In this document: positions 8,384-17,425 of the stretch, piece after piece | Position numbering within the stretch: position 1 is the stretch's first letter | Layout of the letters: each line of letters starts with the position of its first letter | Assembly: GCA_965223035.1 (NCBI GenBank) | Contig: OZ244980.1 | Span: 4,092,001 to 4,156,000 of the forward strand | Source of the DNA: CAMDPA01 sp965223035 | GTDB lineage: Bacteria > Pseudomonadota > Alphaproteobacteria > Rhizobiales > Hyphomicrobiaceae | Direction of reading: 5' to 3' | DNA: 64,000 nt | Program-made: the position numbers and the translations under genes | Notes under the pieces: model-generated | What the model was told of the DNA's origin: nothing | What the model saw: the letters and a program-made list of their open reading frames with translations, nothing else | Databases searched by the model: none

Positions 8384-8887
8384 TCAGGCGGCCTTAATGT
8401 TTGAACGCTGGACCCGATCAAGGTTGCCGCCTTCAATGCGGATGAGCTTGGTCCCGGGCGATATATGCGGCGAGTGAACATCGCCAGGCTCGTAAACGTG
8501 GCAGTCGCCCGCCTTCATGTCATAACGACGCACAGGCTCGACCAATGTCGGCGTCTCGCCGGAGCCTTTTTTGATGATCTTCCAGTCGGTCATCTCTGTG
8601 GTGCTTTCGGCGACGCCATAAATCGCCCACGTGGGCCCATGATCATGCGGTGCGCCTTTAACTTCTTTGCCATACACGTGGCCACAGATGCAGACACCAA
8701 GTTCGGGGTCTTCGTACAGCACCTTTCGTGGTTGACACTGGTCCGCCGTCACGTGTTGCTGGATGAACTGCCTGTCGAGGAGGGCCTTCGAGACGTACTG
8801 GCAGATTTTTTGTCTACCGGCCGGACCTGGGTCCGCCTTCAACGTCTGGCGGATATCTTGGGTGAGCTGCTCGAGTGTATAAGTCAT
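8384..8887 (-). CDS. cupin-fold protein resembling cysteine dioxygenase-like enzymes
   Basis: A 167-residue protein of the double-stranded beta-helix metal-enzyme group (COG5553-like). Residues about 82-94 read PHDHGPTWAIYGV, supplying two His ligands, and the later VYEPGDVHSPH supplies the third His of a three-His iron site like that of thiol dioxygenases. Expected role: mononuclear iron oxygenase or an uncharacterised relative; substrate unknown. It begins at ATG 8887 and ends 36 bases from a MITE copy. No neighbour indicates the pathway. Confidence 0.6.
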   Translation of the reverse strand: MTYTLEQLTQDIRQTLKADPGPAGRQKICQYVSKALLDRQFIQQHVTADQCQPRKVLYEDPELGVCICGHVYGKEVKGAPHDHGPTWAIYGVAESTTEMTDWKIIKKGSGETPTLVEPVRRYDMKAGDCHVYEPGDVHSPHISPGTKLIRIEGGNLDRVQRSNIKAA

Positions 8888-9336
8888 TGGCTTCTTTCGA
8901 TATGTAATCGGTTCGGAGGCGGCGCTTTAGCCGTCTCAGCGTCAATGCGTCCAGCTCGTTCTATCTGCTTGTTGCGTGTTATGGGAGTCCCTTGCCATCA
9001 CGCCCTCATGTTGCGTCTGACAACGGCGTTCGCGACCCGGATGCCGACGAGGATGTTGCCGCTCGGTAGAGGCACCGGACGATGCCGGGATGACGGAGAG
9101 ATTGGACCCGAACCGGTCACCGGCATCGATCGTCCTTGCATGACCGCCACGTCCGCTTGCGGGGCACAAATAGAACAATTCGAAGCCCCTAACTCAACCG
9201 CCGGATCGAATGCATTCAATGATCGTCGGGCGACCAGCGACCTGCCCGTTGCAGATCGCCGGCTTTCCGCTCGTGTCGCGACTCCGACGGTCGGTTGCCA
9301 ACCGTCTCCGCCGCAACACGAGCTCATTGTTTGATT
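8888..9336. other. intergenic region, no gene recognised
   Basis: The open frames here are unsupported. The region should contain the promoter of the leftward cupin gene; nothing else stands out. Confidence 0.4.
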
Positions 9337-9399
9337 GTGGTCTGGATTCACAGACGTTGCTCCGCCTGTCGCCGGTATCAAGCGTCTGATCCAGACCAC
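9337..9399. terminator. long hairpin at the end of the amidohydrolase gene
   Basis: GTGGTCTGGAT at 9337-9347 pairs with ATCCAGACCAC at 9389-9399, and cagacg/cgtctg extends the stem inside. It touches the amidohydrolase stop codon on the minus strand, so a transcription end or mRNA-stabilising hairpin is likely. No T-run. Confidence 0.5.
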
Positions 9400-10373
9400 T
9401 AGACCTTGAACAGCCGTTCGGCGTTGCCGTGCGCGATGCGCGCCTTGTCGGTCGGGCTAACGGGAATTTGCTCCAGGAACGCACGACCCTCAGCCATCGA
9501 GCCATAGGGATAATCGACGGAGAACATAATCCGCTCGGCACCGACTTCGAGAAGCAGATTGAGGAACGCGGGCGGAAAATTGAAGCCGCCAAAGGTATAG
9601 TGCACGTTTTCGCGAAGGTAGGCGCCGACCGGGCGTTGAAGCTTGGTCAACTGTGTCGAGAAATTGCGATCCAACCTTTGCATCATGAAAGGAATGCCCT
9701 CGCCGAGGTGACCAATGACGACCTGTAGCTTCGGATACTGATCGAACACACCGGCCAGAACCATACGGATAAGATGAACGGCAGTTTCGATATGCCAGCC
9801 CCAGCCGGCGCCGGCGAGCATCATCGAGACCCGTGGCTCAAGTCCACCATAGGAGGCCTCGACCACGGCCTTTGGCGGGATCGCCGGGTGCAGATAAATC
9901 GGCACGTCCAGCGATTGCGCGCACTCCAGTATGGGCCAGAAGAACTTGTCGTCCAGGTAGCGGCCACGACTGTGACCATTGACGATCGCGCCCTTAAAAC
10001 CTTGCTGGCGAACTCTGCGTTCCAGTTCCTCAGCGGCCTTGTCGGGCGCAGGTGTCGGCAAGGCGGCAAGACCGGCAAACCGTGTCGGATGGGTACTGAC
10101 CACCTCGGCGAGAAAGTCGTTGGCATCCCGACCCACCGCGATTGAATCGACTGCCTCCGCCTGCTCGATGCCGGGCGTGTTGAGAGACAGCACCTGCATG
10201 TCGATCCCGGCCGCATCCATCTGAGCAAGACGCTGGTCGCTCACATCGCGAAGTTGCTCGATAAGTCGGGCGCCGTAGGGGCCGGCATTCTGCAAGTTCT
10301 CGACAAACTGCTTGCCCGGGCCGTCGACGAATGCCGGGCTGATGAAATGCTCTTCAACGGTTACGGTACGCAT
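9399..10373 (-). CDS. amidohydrolase-2 family protein, gamma-resorcylate-decarboxylase-like
   Basis: A 324-residue TIM-barrel metal enzyme. The first strand reads TVEEHF, the ExH form of the metal motif seen in gamma-resorcylate and 5-carboxyvanillate decarboxylases rather than HxH. Further ligands fit: YLHP, VIGHLGEG and the catalytic Asp of FSVDYPY. Known relatives decarboxylate or hydrolyse aromatic acids in the cytoplasm. I chose the ATG at 10373 because AAGGGG lies 8 bases upstream; an ATG two codons earlier is also possible. It follows the ABC importer operon in the same direction after 267 bases, suggesting that the imported compound is its substrate. Confidence 0.75.
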   Translation of the reverse strand: MRTVTVEEHFISPAFVDGPGKQFVENLQNAGPYGARLIEQLRDVSDQRLAQMDAAGIDMQVLSLNTPGIEQAEAVDSIAVGRDANDFLAEVVSTHPTRFAGLAALPTPAPDKAAEELERRVRQQGFKGAIVNGHSRGRYLDDKFFWPILECAQSLDVPIYLHPAIPPKAVVEASYGGLEPRVSMMLAGAGWGWHIETAVHLIRMVLAGVFDQYPKLQVVIGHLGEGIPFMMQRLDRNFSTQLTKLQRPVGAYLRENVHYTFGGFNFPPAFLNLLLEVGAERIMFSVDYPYGSMAEGRAFLEQIPVSPTDKARIAHGNAERLFKV

Positions 10374-10640
10374 CGTCATTCCCCTTTTGCCAAGACGTTT
10401 ACGAAATCCATGCCACATGCTGCGAAAGCGAATTTCTCTCACCGCGGGTGGCGCCTGCATCTGGCGGACGGCAGGTTTTTTTACGGTGTGGATTAGGTGC
10501 TGCTGGCCCTGCCCAGCTTGATCCCGATTTCAGTCGAACTGACGTCATGGACGGCGCCTGATCAGGGTCGGTCGTCACCTGCGTTTTAAGAAAGTGGCAT
10601 GGGCCAATCCTTTGGCTGTCGGGTGCGACGAGTAAATTAA

Positions 10641-11471
10641 CTAAACCGTCGTCACCTGCTGCGTTTCCGGGTGCCAGCGCAGAAGCCAGCGACGGGCGGC
10701 CTCCATTGCTTTGATGACGACAATACCGAGCAGTCCGATCTCGACGATGCCGGCGAACACACCCACCGAATCCAGATAGCGTGCTGACTTCAGCATGGAA
10801 TCTCCGAGCCCGCGCCCGCCCATCATCATTTCCGTGATCAGAACCACGATAAGGCAGATAGGCATCGCAACTTGCAGACCGGTCAGAATTTGCGGCGATG
10901 CTCCCGGCACAATGACTTCGCGCAAGACTTGCCCGTCGCTGGCTCCCAAGCTGCGGGCTGACCACAGCAGTTCCTTCTCGACCGAACGCGCCGCCGCCCA
11001 TGTCGCGATTATGATCTGGAAGGACGCCGAAAACGCCACCATCAGGATCTTCGATAGGTCGAACAGGCCGAACCAAATAATGAATACCGGCAGCAGTGCG
11101 ATCTTTGGCATCGGTAACCCGATAGACACAAGCGGATCAAAGAACCAGCGGATCCCTGCATAACGGGCAATCAAAAGACCTAGGGTCACACCGCACACAG
11201 CAGCAAGCCCAAATCCGATCAGCACGCGATAAAGCGTAATCCCGATATCCGTGATCAATTTACCGGAAGCAAGGTCTGTCCAGATGCGAGCGAGAACCTC
11301 GCTCAGCGGCGGCAAGAGAAATTTGATGACGACACCGCTTTGCGCCGCAACTTCCCACGCGATCAGCAATACGGCGATGGAGGCCAGGCTCCGAAACACG
11401 GTCGGAATCCATACCTCGAAAATGGGCAAGCGCGCTGTGTCGTCGGCGGCATTTTGATCGCGAGCGCTCAC
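10641..11471 (-). CDS. ABC transporter permease (SsuC/TauC/NrtB type)
   Basis: A 276-residue inner-membrane permease of the nitrate/sulfonate/taurine importer class. Six hydrophobic segments are visible, and the cytoplasmic coupling loop reads EKELLWSARSLGASDGQVLREVIVPGASPQILTG in segments typical of the EAA motif. The GTG at 11471 is preferred: it overlaps the stop of the previous permease as GTGA and has GGAGG just upstream. It pairs with the next gene as a heterodimeric membrane channel. Substrate not determinable from the permease. Confidence 0.85.
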   Translation of the reverse strand: MSARDQNAADDTARLPIFEVWIPTVFRSLASIAVLLIAWEVAAQSGVVIKFLLPPLSEVLARIWTDLASGKLITDIGITLYRVLIGFGLAAVCGVTLGLLIARYAGIRWFFDPLVSIGLPMPKIALLPVFIIWFGLFDLSKILMVAFSASFQIIIATWAAARSVEKELLWSARSLGASDGQVLREVIVPGASPQILTGLQVAMPICLIVVLITEMMMGGRGLGDSMLKSARYLDSVGVFAGIVEIGLLGIVVIKAMEAARRWLLRWHPETQQVTTV

Positions 11472-12226
11472 TGAATGGCCTCCCTCCATCGCAACATGCG
11501 CTGCGTTAGAGCGACAAATAGCCGATCTGCCGCAAAGCCAATCACGGAAATGACGACAACGGCGGCAAACATGCCGTCGAGCGCACCGTCTTCGCCCAGC
11601 GTATCGATCAGGTAGCCGATGCCGTTGTTTGAGATAATCAGTTCCCCGGCAACGACCAGGATAAACGATAGCGCCAGAGACGTCCGTATCCCATTGAGAA
11701 TCTCCGGCATGGCCGCCGCTATGATCACTTCTCGAAGTATCTCGTGCTCGCTCGCGCCCAGGCTGCGCGCCGACCAAAGCAGGGCCTCGTCAACGCCGCG
11801 CGCCGCATTGTAGGTGCTCACGACAATAGGCAGCAGGCAACCGATGAAGATCAACGTAATCTTCGAAGCGTCGCCCAGACCGATCCACATGATGGTCAGC
11901 GGTATGAGGGCTGACTTCGGCATCGGATAAAGACTTTGCATCAACGGATTGAGCAAAATCCGGACCGGGACGTAGCGCGCCATCAACACGCCGGCACAGA
12001 CGCCGACGACGATCGCGGCCAGCAGCCCGGTCAAGCCGCGGTACAGCGACATCCAGGTGTGCATGAGCAGGTCGGACCCAAACAGGCCGCCCAGTTGCAC
12101 GACAACATCGCTGAATTTGGGCAGTGCGAACTCGGACACCAAGCCGAACTGGGTGAAGACCTCCCACGCCAGCGCAAGCAACAAGAGTGGCGAATAGCGC
12201 CGAAATCCGTTGATGACCGCGCTCAT
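11468..12226 (-). CDS. ABC transporter permease (SsuC/TauC/NrtB type)
   Basis: A 252-residue permease homologous to its downstream neighbour, with the EAA loop DEALLWSARSLGASEHEILREV and about six membrane segments. It overlaps the ATPase gene by four bases (ATGA) and the next permease by four bases (GTGA), so the genes are translationally coupled. Most importers of this class use a homodimer; two different permease genes imply a heterodimer here. Confidence 0.85.
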   Translation of the reverse strand: MSAVINGFRRYSPLLLLALAWEVFTQFGLVSEFALPKFSDVVVQLGGLFGSDLLMHTWMSLYRGLTGLLAAIVVGVCAGVLMARYVPVRILLNPLMQSLYPMPKSALIPLTIMWIGLGDASKITLIFIGCLLPIVVSTYNAARGVDEALLWSARSLGASEHEILREVIIAAAMPEILNGIRTSLALSFILVVAGELIISNNGIGYLIDTLGEDGALDGMFAAVVVISVIGFAADRLFVALTQRMLRWREAIQ

Positions 12227-13080
12227 TGGCCGGACCTCTGCGAGTCCGCGGCGATGGCTTCCTCGCGTACCAGGTTCCAGATCACATCGACCCTGTCATT
12301 GAACTCGGGCGCACGGCTGATTTCGCCCATTGAGGCTCCGGGTCTCTTCGCGGCGAGACGCGTATCGATGACGTCCTTTATCCGACCCGGCCGCGCCGAC
12401 ATAATCGCCACCCGGTCCGCCAGCAGCACGGCTTCACGCACATCGTGGGTCACGAACACCACCGTTACCGGCGAAGACTTCCAGATTGCCAACAACTCTT
12501 CCTGCATAATGATGCGCGTCTGCGCATCCAAAGCGCCAAAGGGCTCGTCCATAAGCAGCGTTGTCGGGCTAATCGCCAGCGTGCGGGCAATTGCAACGCG
12601 CTGTTTCATGCCGCCGGACAATTGCGACGGAAAAGCATCCTCGAAGCCCGTCAGGTGAACCATGTCGATATAGCGCTGCGCAATGGAGGTTCGTTCGGCC
12701 TTTGGCAGACCCCTTTTCTCAAGCCCGTACGAGACGTTTTGGCGAACCGTCTTCCAAGGAAACAACGCAAAATTCTGAAATACGATCCCACGGTCTGGGC
12801 CGGGGCCCGACACCTTTGTGCCATCACAGATGATCTGGCCGGTTTGGATCGGAATGAACCCTCCTATCAGGTAAAGAAGAGTGGACTTGCCGCAGCCGGA
12901 TGGACCAAGCAGGGCGATGAACTCCTGCGGCCGCACGTCAAGCGATACATTGTCGATCGCCAGCACGGGTTTGCCGTGGGCCGGCTGATACCGGTGACGC
13001 ACACCGCGAACCTGGAGGCCGCCGGGTGCATCGGCCGGCGCCGCCACCATGCCCGCGCCGGACTTTACGGACCCTGTCAT
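12223..13080 (-). CDS. ABC transporter ATPase (SsuB/TauB/NrtD type)
   Basis: A 285-residue nucleotide-binding subunit. Walker A GPSGCGKST, signature LSGGMKQR, Walker B LLMDEPFGALD and the switch His of FVTHDVREA are all intact. It powers the two adjacent permeases. A C-terminal extension after the switch region is typical of this subgroup. The start overlaps the stop of the binding-protein gene (ATGA). Confidence 0.9.
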   Translation of the reverse strand: MTGSVKSGAGMVAAPADAPGGLQVRGVRHRYQPAHGKPVLAIDNVSLDVRPQEFIALLGPSGCGKSTLLYLIGGFIPIQTGQIICDGTKVSGPGPDRGIVFQNFALFPWKTVRQNVSYGLEKRGLPKAERTSIAQRYIDMVHLTGFEDAFPSQLSGGMKQRVAIARTLAISPTTLLMDEPFGALDAQTRIIMQEELLAIWKSSPVTVVFVTHDVREAVLLADRVAIMSARPGRIKDVIDTRLAAKRPGASMGEISRAPEFNDRVDVIWNLVREEAIAADSQRSGQ

Positions 13081-14078
13081 TTGATGCGTTTGGCGGCTTC
13101 CTGCACCAGGCTGGTATCGACATGCTTCGTCACGTCGAACTTGGCATTGATAATTCCAAGTTCATTCAAGTCACTGATGTTTTTCGCCATCCGGTCGACA
13201 TTCACCAGCGCCTTGGGGTCGCGATAATTGTCCTTTTTGGTGAACACCCAGCTCGCATAATTCTTGGCCGGGCGCTTGGTGACTTTCGAGATTAATTCAA
13301 GAACAGCCGTGCGGTTCTTCGGGTCGGTCATCCATGCACGAAAGCGGATGTTGTCCTCCAGAAAGTCAACGAGCGCCGCGCGGTTTTTTTCCACCCAGTC
13401 GCGACGCCCCACCCAGGTCAAGGTCTCCCATGCACCCAGGGCTTCGCGCATGTCGAAGACTTTTTGGAAGCCGCCCTTGCGCATGGCAATGAGATTGAAG
13501 GGCGTCAGCAGCGGAGCCAGGGCCACGCGCTGCTTTTCCAGCGCGCCGAGCATCGCCGGGAACCGCACCTCGACGACCTGAAAGTCCGTGTCGCGTTTGA
13601 GGCCATGTTTCTTCGCCATGGCCATCACGGCGGCGTCAATGGAACTCCCAAAGGAATTGACCGCAACGACCTTGCCCTTCACGTCCTTGAAGGATTTCAC
13701 GCCATCGCTGCGCCCGTAGAATTCCGACGCGCCGTAGCCGGGCACGCCACCGGACATGACCTGCGCGATGGAAACGACATCGAGATTTGCGCGCGTCACG
13801 GCTAAGGCCAATGCCTCCGGGCTTATGCCGCCAAGATGCAGTTCATTGGCGGCAATGGCCTGCAGCGCGGCACCGCTCCCCCGCATGCGTTGCGGTGAAA
13901 TCGTGTAAGACTTGCCGTAGTGCCTGTAAACGCCCTGGGGCGCAAGCGGCAGCAGCGGCGTGATATGGGCCGGTGCAACGGACCACTGGATCTTGATGTC
14001 AAGAACTGCCGCCTTGACCGACGTGGCAGCGGCCAGTACGGCTGCGCAAATCGCGGATGCTGTCGTCACTTTGTGCAT
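13077..14078 (-). CDS. ABC transporter substrate-binding protein (NMT1/THI5-like)
   Basis: A 333-residue periplasmic receptor of the NMT1/SsuA-like class with a signal peptide (MHKVTTASAICAAVLAAA). The ligand-domain pattern LQAIAANELHLGGISPEAL and DVKGKVVAVNSFGSSIDAA is characteristic. Start at 14078 because GGAGAA precedes that ATG; the longer frame would put 24 residues before the signal peptide. First gene of the importer operon. Substrates in this class include sulfonates, nitrate, pyrimidine precursors and aromatic acids; the nearby amidohydrolase favours an organic acid. Confidence 0.8.
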   Translation of the reverse strand: MHKVTTASAICAAVLAAATSVKAAVLDIKIQWSVAPAHITPLLPLAPQGVYRHYGKSYTISPQRMRGSGAALQAIAANELHLGGISPEALALAVTRANLDVVSIAQVMSGGVPGYGASEFYGRSDGVKSFKDVKGKVVAVNSFGSSIDAAVMAMAKKHGLKRDTDFQVVEVRFPAMLGALEKQRVALAPLLTPFNLIAMRKGGFQKVFDMREALGAWETLTWVGRRDWVEKNRAALVDFLEDNIRFRAWMTDPKNRTAVLELISKVTKRPAKNYASWVFTKKDNYRDPKALVNVDRMAKNISDLNELGIINAKFDVTKHVDTSLVQEAAKRIK

Positions 14079-14708
14079 TGCGTTTCTCCCTGGGTTATTT
14101 GCGGCTTTTATGTTCGTGCCGAAAGCCCCATGCGCGGAACTCGGCCGCACTTTGAAAAAGGCGTTTCCCGCTCAGCGCTTGCACGTCTTGGCCATCGTCG
14201 TCGCGGCTGGGATTGGCAGCGCTCGGGCTGGTTGCCTTCATTCTCCAGCACCGTTCGCAGCAGCGCTCACCCGCCGGATCCGGCACGTATCAGGCCTGTC
14301 GACCAACGTCTGCAAACAACGTGTGACACCTCCTTTCTGGGTCTCGACGCCAGGCCCACTAACGTGCCCAGCACGACGGGACCGGACATGATCGACTGCG
14401 CACGGCCAAATCCTCTCTTGAATTCAATTTGACGTCAATGAGATCATGACCCAGCCGCCTGCGCAACACGCAATCCGTCGGCCGACGCCGTCCTTTGCTA
14501 ACCGCCAAGTTTCACCGGGCTCGACTCCCTGGGCTCGGCTCCCTGGGCTTGGGCGCATCGGGACCTCGAAGCGGGGACGGTTGTTTTGCGGAAACGACGT
14601 GTCCCGCTGCGAAGGCGGTTGCCGATGCCGACACAGGCTAAGCCGGAGTCGTTTGCTTTCGAACGGGTTGAACGGCACGGGATCGCCGCTCCTTCGATGG
14701 CGGTCGGA
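14079..14708. other. non-coding stretch upstream of the ABC operon
   Basis: No gene recognised; the operon promoter should lie here. A 14-bp tandem repeat occupies 14517-14556 and the far end runs into an IS256 fragment. Confidence 0.4.
14517..14556 (+). repeat. 14-bp tandem repeat, nearly three copies
   Basis: Two copies of gggctc(g/a)(g/a)ctccct-type units followed by a partial third (gggcttgggcgc). Similar in style, not in sequence, to other short tandem repeats of the window. Confidence 0.6.
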
Positions 14709-14924
14709 TCACATCGGATGCCGGTGCGCTGGCGCGCGACGCACCTCGCTGCGTTCGTAGCGCTGCGCATTGCAAAGCCGGTCGGCCTGGGCGTCGAGCG
14801 GCGCGTTCAACGCGTCTTCGACGCTGCCGCACACGACCCGGTCGAGATGCCCCTTGATCCGATCGCCATCGATGCGAACGACGTTGTTGAGTGGGCCAGG
14901 AATCGTCGTCTCCTGTATCGTCAT
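14709..14924 (-). pseudogene. IS256-family transposase, N-terminal fragment
   Basis: About 71 residues. VRIDGDRIKGHLDRVV followed by SVEDALNAPLDAQADRLC and RYERSEVRR is the well-known N-terminus of IS256-type (mutator) transposases, normally about 400 residues. After RRAPAHRHPM the frame ends and no further transposase sequence follows, so the catalytic domain is gone. A strong GAAGGAAG site remains upstream of the ATG at 14924. Confidence 0.75.
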
Positions 14925-14984
14925 GGTGGCTTCCTTCTCTGGCTCTCTTGGCCGCTTCGCAACAACCAATTGAACCTGAGTCGG

Positions 14985-15147
14985 GGCCGCCAGCCCTCAC
15001 TCTCGTGTGCGAAAGATTCTGTACGTTATGGTGGCGTGGCGTCGCTGACTTCTGCGCGCCAACTGCGCCATACGAGTGCTGGAACTTCCTCAAGCCTGCC
15101 GGACAAGCATGCCGGATATGCCTACGATCAAAAGCGCGATGATCTAG
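14985..15147 (+). pseudogene. IS630-family transposase, C-terminal fragment and element end
   Basis: The frame reads ADFCAPTAPYECWNFLK, the conserved C-terminal end of IS630-type transposases. An extra 11-base stretch interrupts it, after which HAGYAYDQKRDDL and a stop follow. The last 14 bases, GCGCGATGATCTAG, are identical to one end of the palindromic MITE family, so this looks like the terminus of a related IS630 element. The catalytic core is absent. The adjacent LuxR gene ends right at this CTAG. Confidence 0.65.
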
Positions 15148-15999
15148 CTATCGGCTGCACCTTTCGCCCACTTCCAAATCCAGCATCTCGGAACTGAAGG
15201 CGAAGTAGCGCTCATCAAGCTGATGTATCGCATGAAAAACGGCTTGTGTCCTGTTGGTCGCATTGAGTTTCTTCATCAGGTGCCGAATATGAACGGTCAC
15301 GGTGTTTGGGGAGATGCCGAGTTCCGTAGCGATTTGGTTATTCTGTTTTCCCTTATATAGATACAAGAGGATTTCCGCCTCCCGCGCAGTAAGGCCGAAC
15401 TGTTTGACGGCCTTCAAACGAAACTCCGCCAATCTCTCGGTCTGGCTTTGGTGGGACTCGGCTGCAAGACGGTGCGATACCGGGACCGCCATCGCCTCGA
15501 ACGGGCGATCTGTTGGGTTCGCCGGTGGGGCACATGTCCGGTTTAGAATAAATGGGAGCACCGGGGCATACACACCACCGCTCAACACCAATCGCAAAGC
15601 TGAGATGGTCACCGGCAGTTCGAGCGTCGTTGGAATATACCCTCGCACACCGTTATTGAGTGCGCAAATTATGGCATTGGGATCGTCAGTGCCGGAAACT
15701 ACGGCAATAGGCGCAGACGGTTGAGCATCGCCAATCTTTTTAATCAGCTCGACGAACGATTCAGTATCGTCGCTCCAATCGCATTCGACAACGATCAAGG
15801 CATACTGATCTGCTTGGCTGATCTCGTCGAAAATATCATCATTCACTAGGTATTCGTGGACGGTGAAACTTCCCCCAAGCTCCCGCAACCCTTGCCCCAA
15901 ATAATCCCTAGTGAACACATGTTTCGCTACAAGCGCTACGGCTTGTGTCAATTGGCTGCTTTGCAACTGTGTTCCCCGCAATAGCAATGCTGCAAGCAA
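15148..15999 (-). CDS. LuxR-family transcription regulator with atypical receiver
   Basis: A 283-residue regulator. The C-terminus (about 201-255) is a LuxR/FixJ helix-turn-helix: FGLTAREAEILLYL, then ISPNTVTVHIRHLMKKL. The first 130 residues resemble a response-regulator receiver (GVRGYIPTT near its end matches the beta5-alpha5 region), but the strand expected to carry the phospho-acceptor reads ALIVVECDW, with Glu at the aligned position. A phosphorylation-independent mode is therefore likely. It starts at TTG, 39 bases after the stop of a sister gene, and the pair lies directly before the exopolysaccharide locus, a plausible target. Confidence 0.75.
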   Translation of the reverse strand: MLAALLLRGTQLQSSQLTQAVALVAKHVFTRDYLGQGLRELGGSFTVHEYLVNDDIFDEISQADQYALIVVECDWSDDTESFVELIKKIGDAQPSAPIAVVSGTDDPNAIICALNNGVRGYIPTTLELPVTISALRLVLSGGVYAPVLPFILNRTCAPPANPTDRPFEAMAVPVSHRLAAESHQSQTERLAEFRLKAVKQFGLTAREAEILLYLYKGKQNNQIATELGISPNTVTVHIRHLMKKLNATNRTQAVFHAIHQLDERYFAFSSEMLDLEVGERCSR

Positions 16000-16038
16000 T
16001 ATTGTTACGGCTCTCGGTACGACCCGATTACTTGACTG

Positions 16039-16842
16039 TTAACCTAAAGAGGTAGCGTTAATCACAATAGAAGAGTCAATATTATTCGTCGTCTTAACTC
16101 CGACTTTCCGCGATGGCGCTTTTCCAAAACACGCGAAGAGTCCTGCTGCTTCAGTACGATTGATGAAACGCATCTTTTTCATGATCCTACGAACATGAAC
16201 CTTTACTGTGTTTTCCGATATCTGCAATTCGTACGCGATCAATTTGTTCGGCTTTCCCTGAATGAGGAGAGAAAGGATATCTTTTTCGCGTTTAGTCAGT
16301 CCCCGATCGGCAAGTCCGTTGCGCGGATCGATGGTAGTCGGTGTGGCATTTGCCGTCTCCGTGGCATTAGCTTCCGTACTCAGCGGACCGACATATAGCC
16401 CTCCGCCAGCGATCAGTCGCAGGGCGGCCACTATCACCTCCGAACTCACTGTAGCCGGAATATAACCGCGAACCCCAAGCCCGATCGTATCGTTCGCGTG
16501 CTTCGCGTCGTCGAGCTTGGAACAAATTGCGAGCGGGACCTCCGGCAACTTCGAACGGAGCAGATGTAGAGCGTCACGTTGCACAGCGTCGGTTATGCGC
16601 GTCGAGCCAAGGTTCCACAGCACGAGATCCACCTTCTCAAGCAAATCAATATCCTCGACACTCGGATAACCGAATACGCTAATATTATCATCTAAGCGCT
16701 GCAACAGCGCTGCGATACAGCCCCTCGATAGAGCATGAGGATCAAGCAGCAAGATCGACACTCTCAAATCGCAATACTGCGAGGATGACACGTTAGTGGC
16801 AGAGTCATCCAGTACCCGGTAACCTCCCCTGCGTGCCTGCAT
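16039..16842 (-). CDS. LuxR-family transcription regulator with atypical receiver
   Basis: A 267-residue sister of the neighbouring regulator. HTH at about 180-234: RGLTKREKDILSLLIQGK and ISENTVKVHVRRIMKKM. The receiver-like domain keeps one acidic-pocket residue (Asp34) but has Asn77 (DLVLWNLGS) where the phosphorylated Asp is expected, and the usual Lys before the last helix is replaced (GYIPAT). ATG at 16842 with AGGG upstream. The two genes read in the same direction with a 39-base gap and look like an old tandem duplication. Confidence 0.75.
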   Translation of the reverse strand: MQARRGGYRVLDDSATNVSSSQYCDLRVSILLLDPHALSRGCIAALLQRLDDNISVFGYPSVEDIDLLEKVDLVLWNLGSTRITDAVQRDALHLLRSKLPEVPLAICSKLDDAKHANDTIGLGVRGYIPATVSSEVIVAALRLIAGGGLYVGPLSTEANATETANATPTTIDPRNGLADRGLTKREKDILSLLIQGKPNKLIAYELQISENTVKVHVRRIMKKMRFINRTEAAGLFACFGKAPSRKVGVKTTNNIDSSIVINATSLG

Positions 16843-17271
16843 GGCCCTGCAAATCCTTGGTGGCTAATATCTGCAGATTGAGAATATCTGGCAGTCGATC
16901 ATTCCGCAAGCCGGTTTCGACCGACCAATGGGGCACTTACTTGGGTTTGTTGCGCTGTTACGGTGACTGCAAGCTTTAAAGTGTGGCTTTTGGCCGCTGA
17001 AGGTGCCTTCGCGCAGCTGCAAAAGCTGGGGCTGCTAACATAGCAAGACCGTCCAGTAGAAGACGCGCTCCACACGACCCGTGTGACGGACGCAACTGTG
17101 ACCTGAAGACACCAGGTCGGGAAGCACAATGCGCTCGAGCAGGAGCACAGGCCGACGAGCACGGCGGACAACCCTAGGTCCAACCGCATCGCTTGGCAAA
17201 AAATGTCCCAGCCGCAGCCGTTGGCGTTCCGCCCGGCCACGTGACCGTCTCAGATCATTAAAGCAACACCG
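16843..17271. other. upstream region of the regulator pair, no gene recognised
   Basis: Should carry the promoter of the two LuxR genes. taatatctgcagattgagaatatctggcag near 16865 contains two spaced copies of atatctg and could be a binding site. Confidence 0.35.
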
Positions 17272-17425
17272 CTAGAGCAACCTGCCTTTAATCGGAATCG
17301 GAACGATCCCGATTAAAGGCAGAAAGTTGCTCTACACTTTAAGAGCGATCATCTTTGCGCCTTAAATCGGAACCGGCGCAATTGGAATCGGCGTTGCGGT
17401 TCCGATTTAAGGCGCGATGATCTAG
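17272..17425. repeat. CTAG-bounded palindromic MITE, 154-bp long form
   Basis: Complete long form: A hairpin, spacer with ACTTTAAGAGCGATCATC, then a B hairpin enlarged by cgcaattggaatcggcg. Both ends are CTAG. Same length and same internal enlargement as the copy at 39027, so the two are close sisters. Confidence 0.9.

Noticed and set aside
8465..9334. 289-codon rightward open frame opposite the cupin gene
   Set aside because: It is the shadow of the cupin gene for half its length, has no family motif, and the GC-rich composition makes long false frames common.
14586..15197. 203-codon rightward open frame over the IS debris
   Set aside because: Runs opposite to the IS256 fragment and through repeat ends; composition is that of a chance frame.
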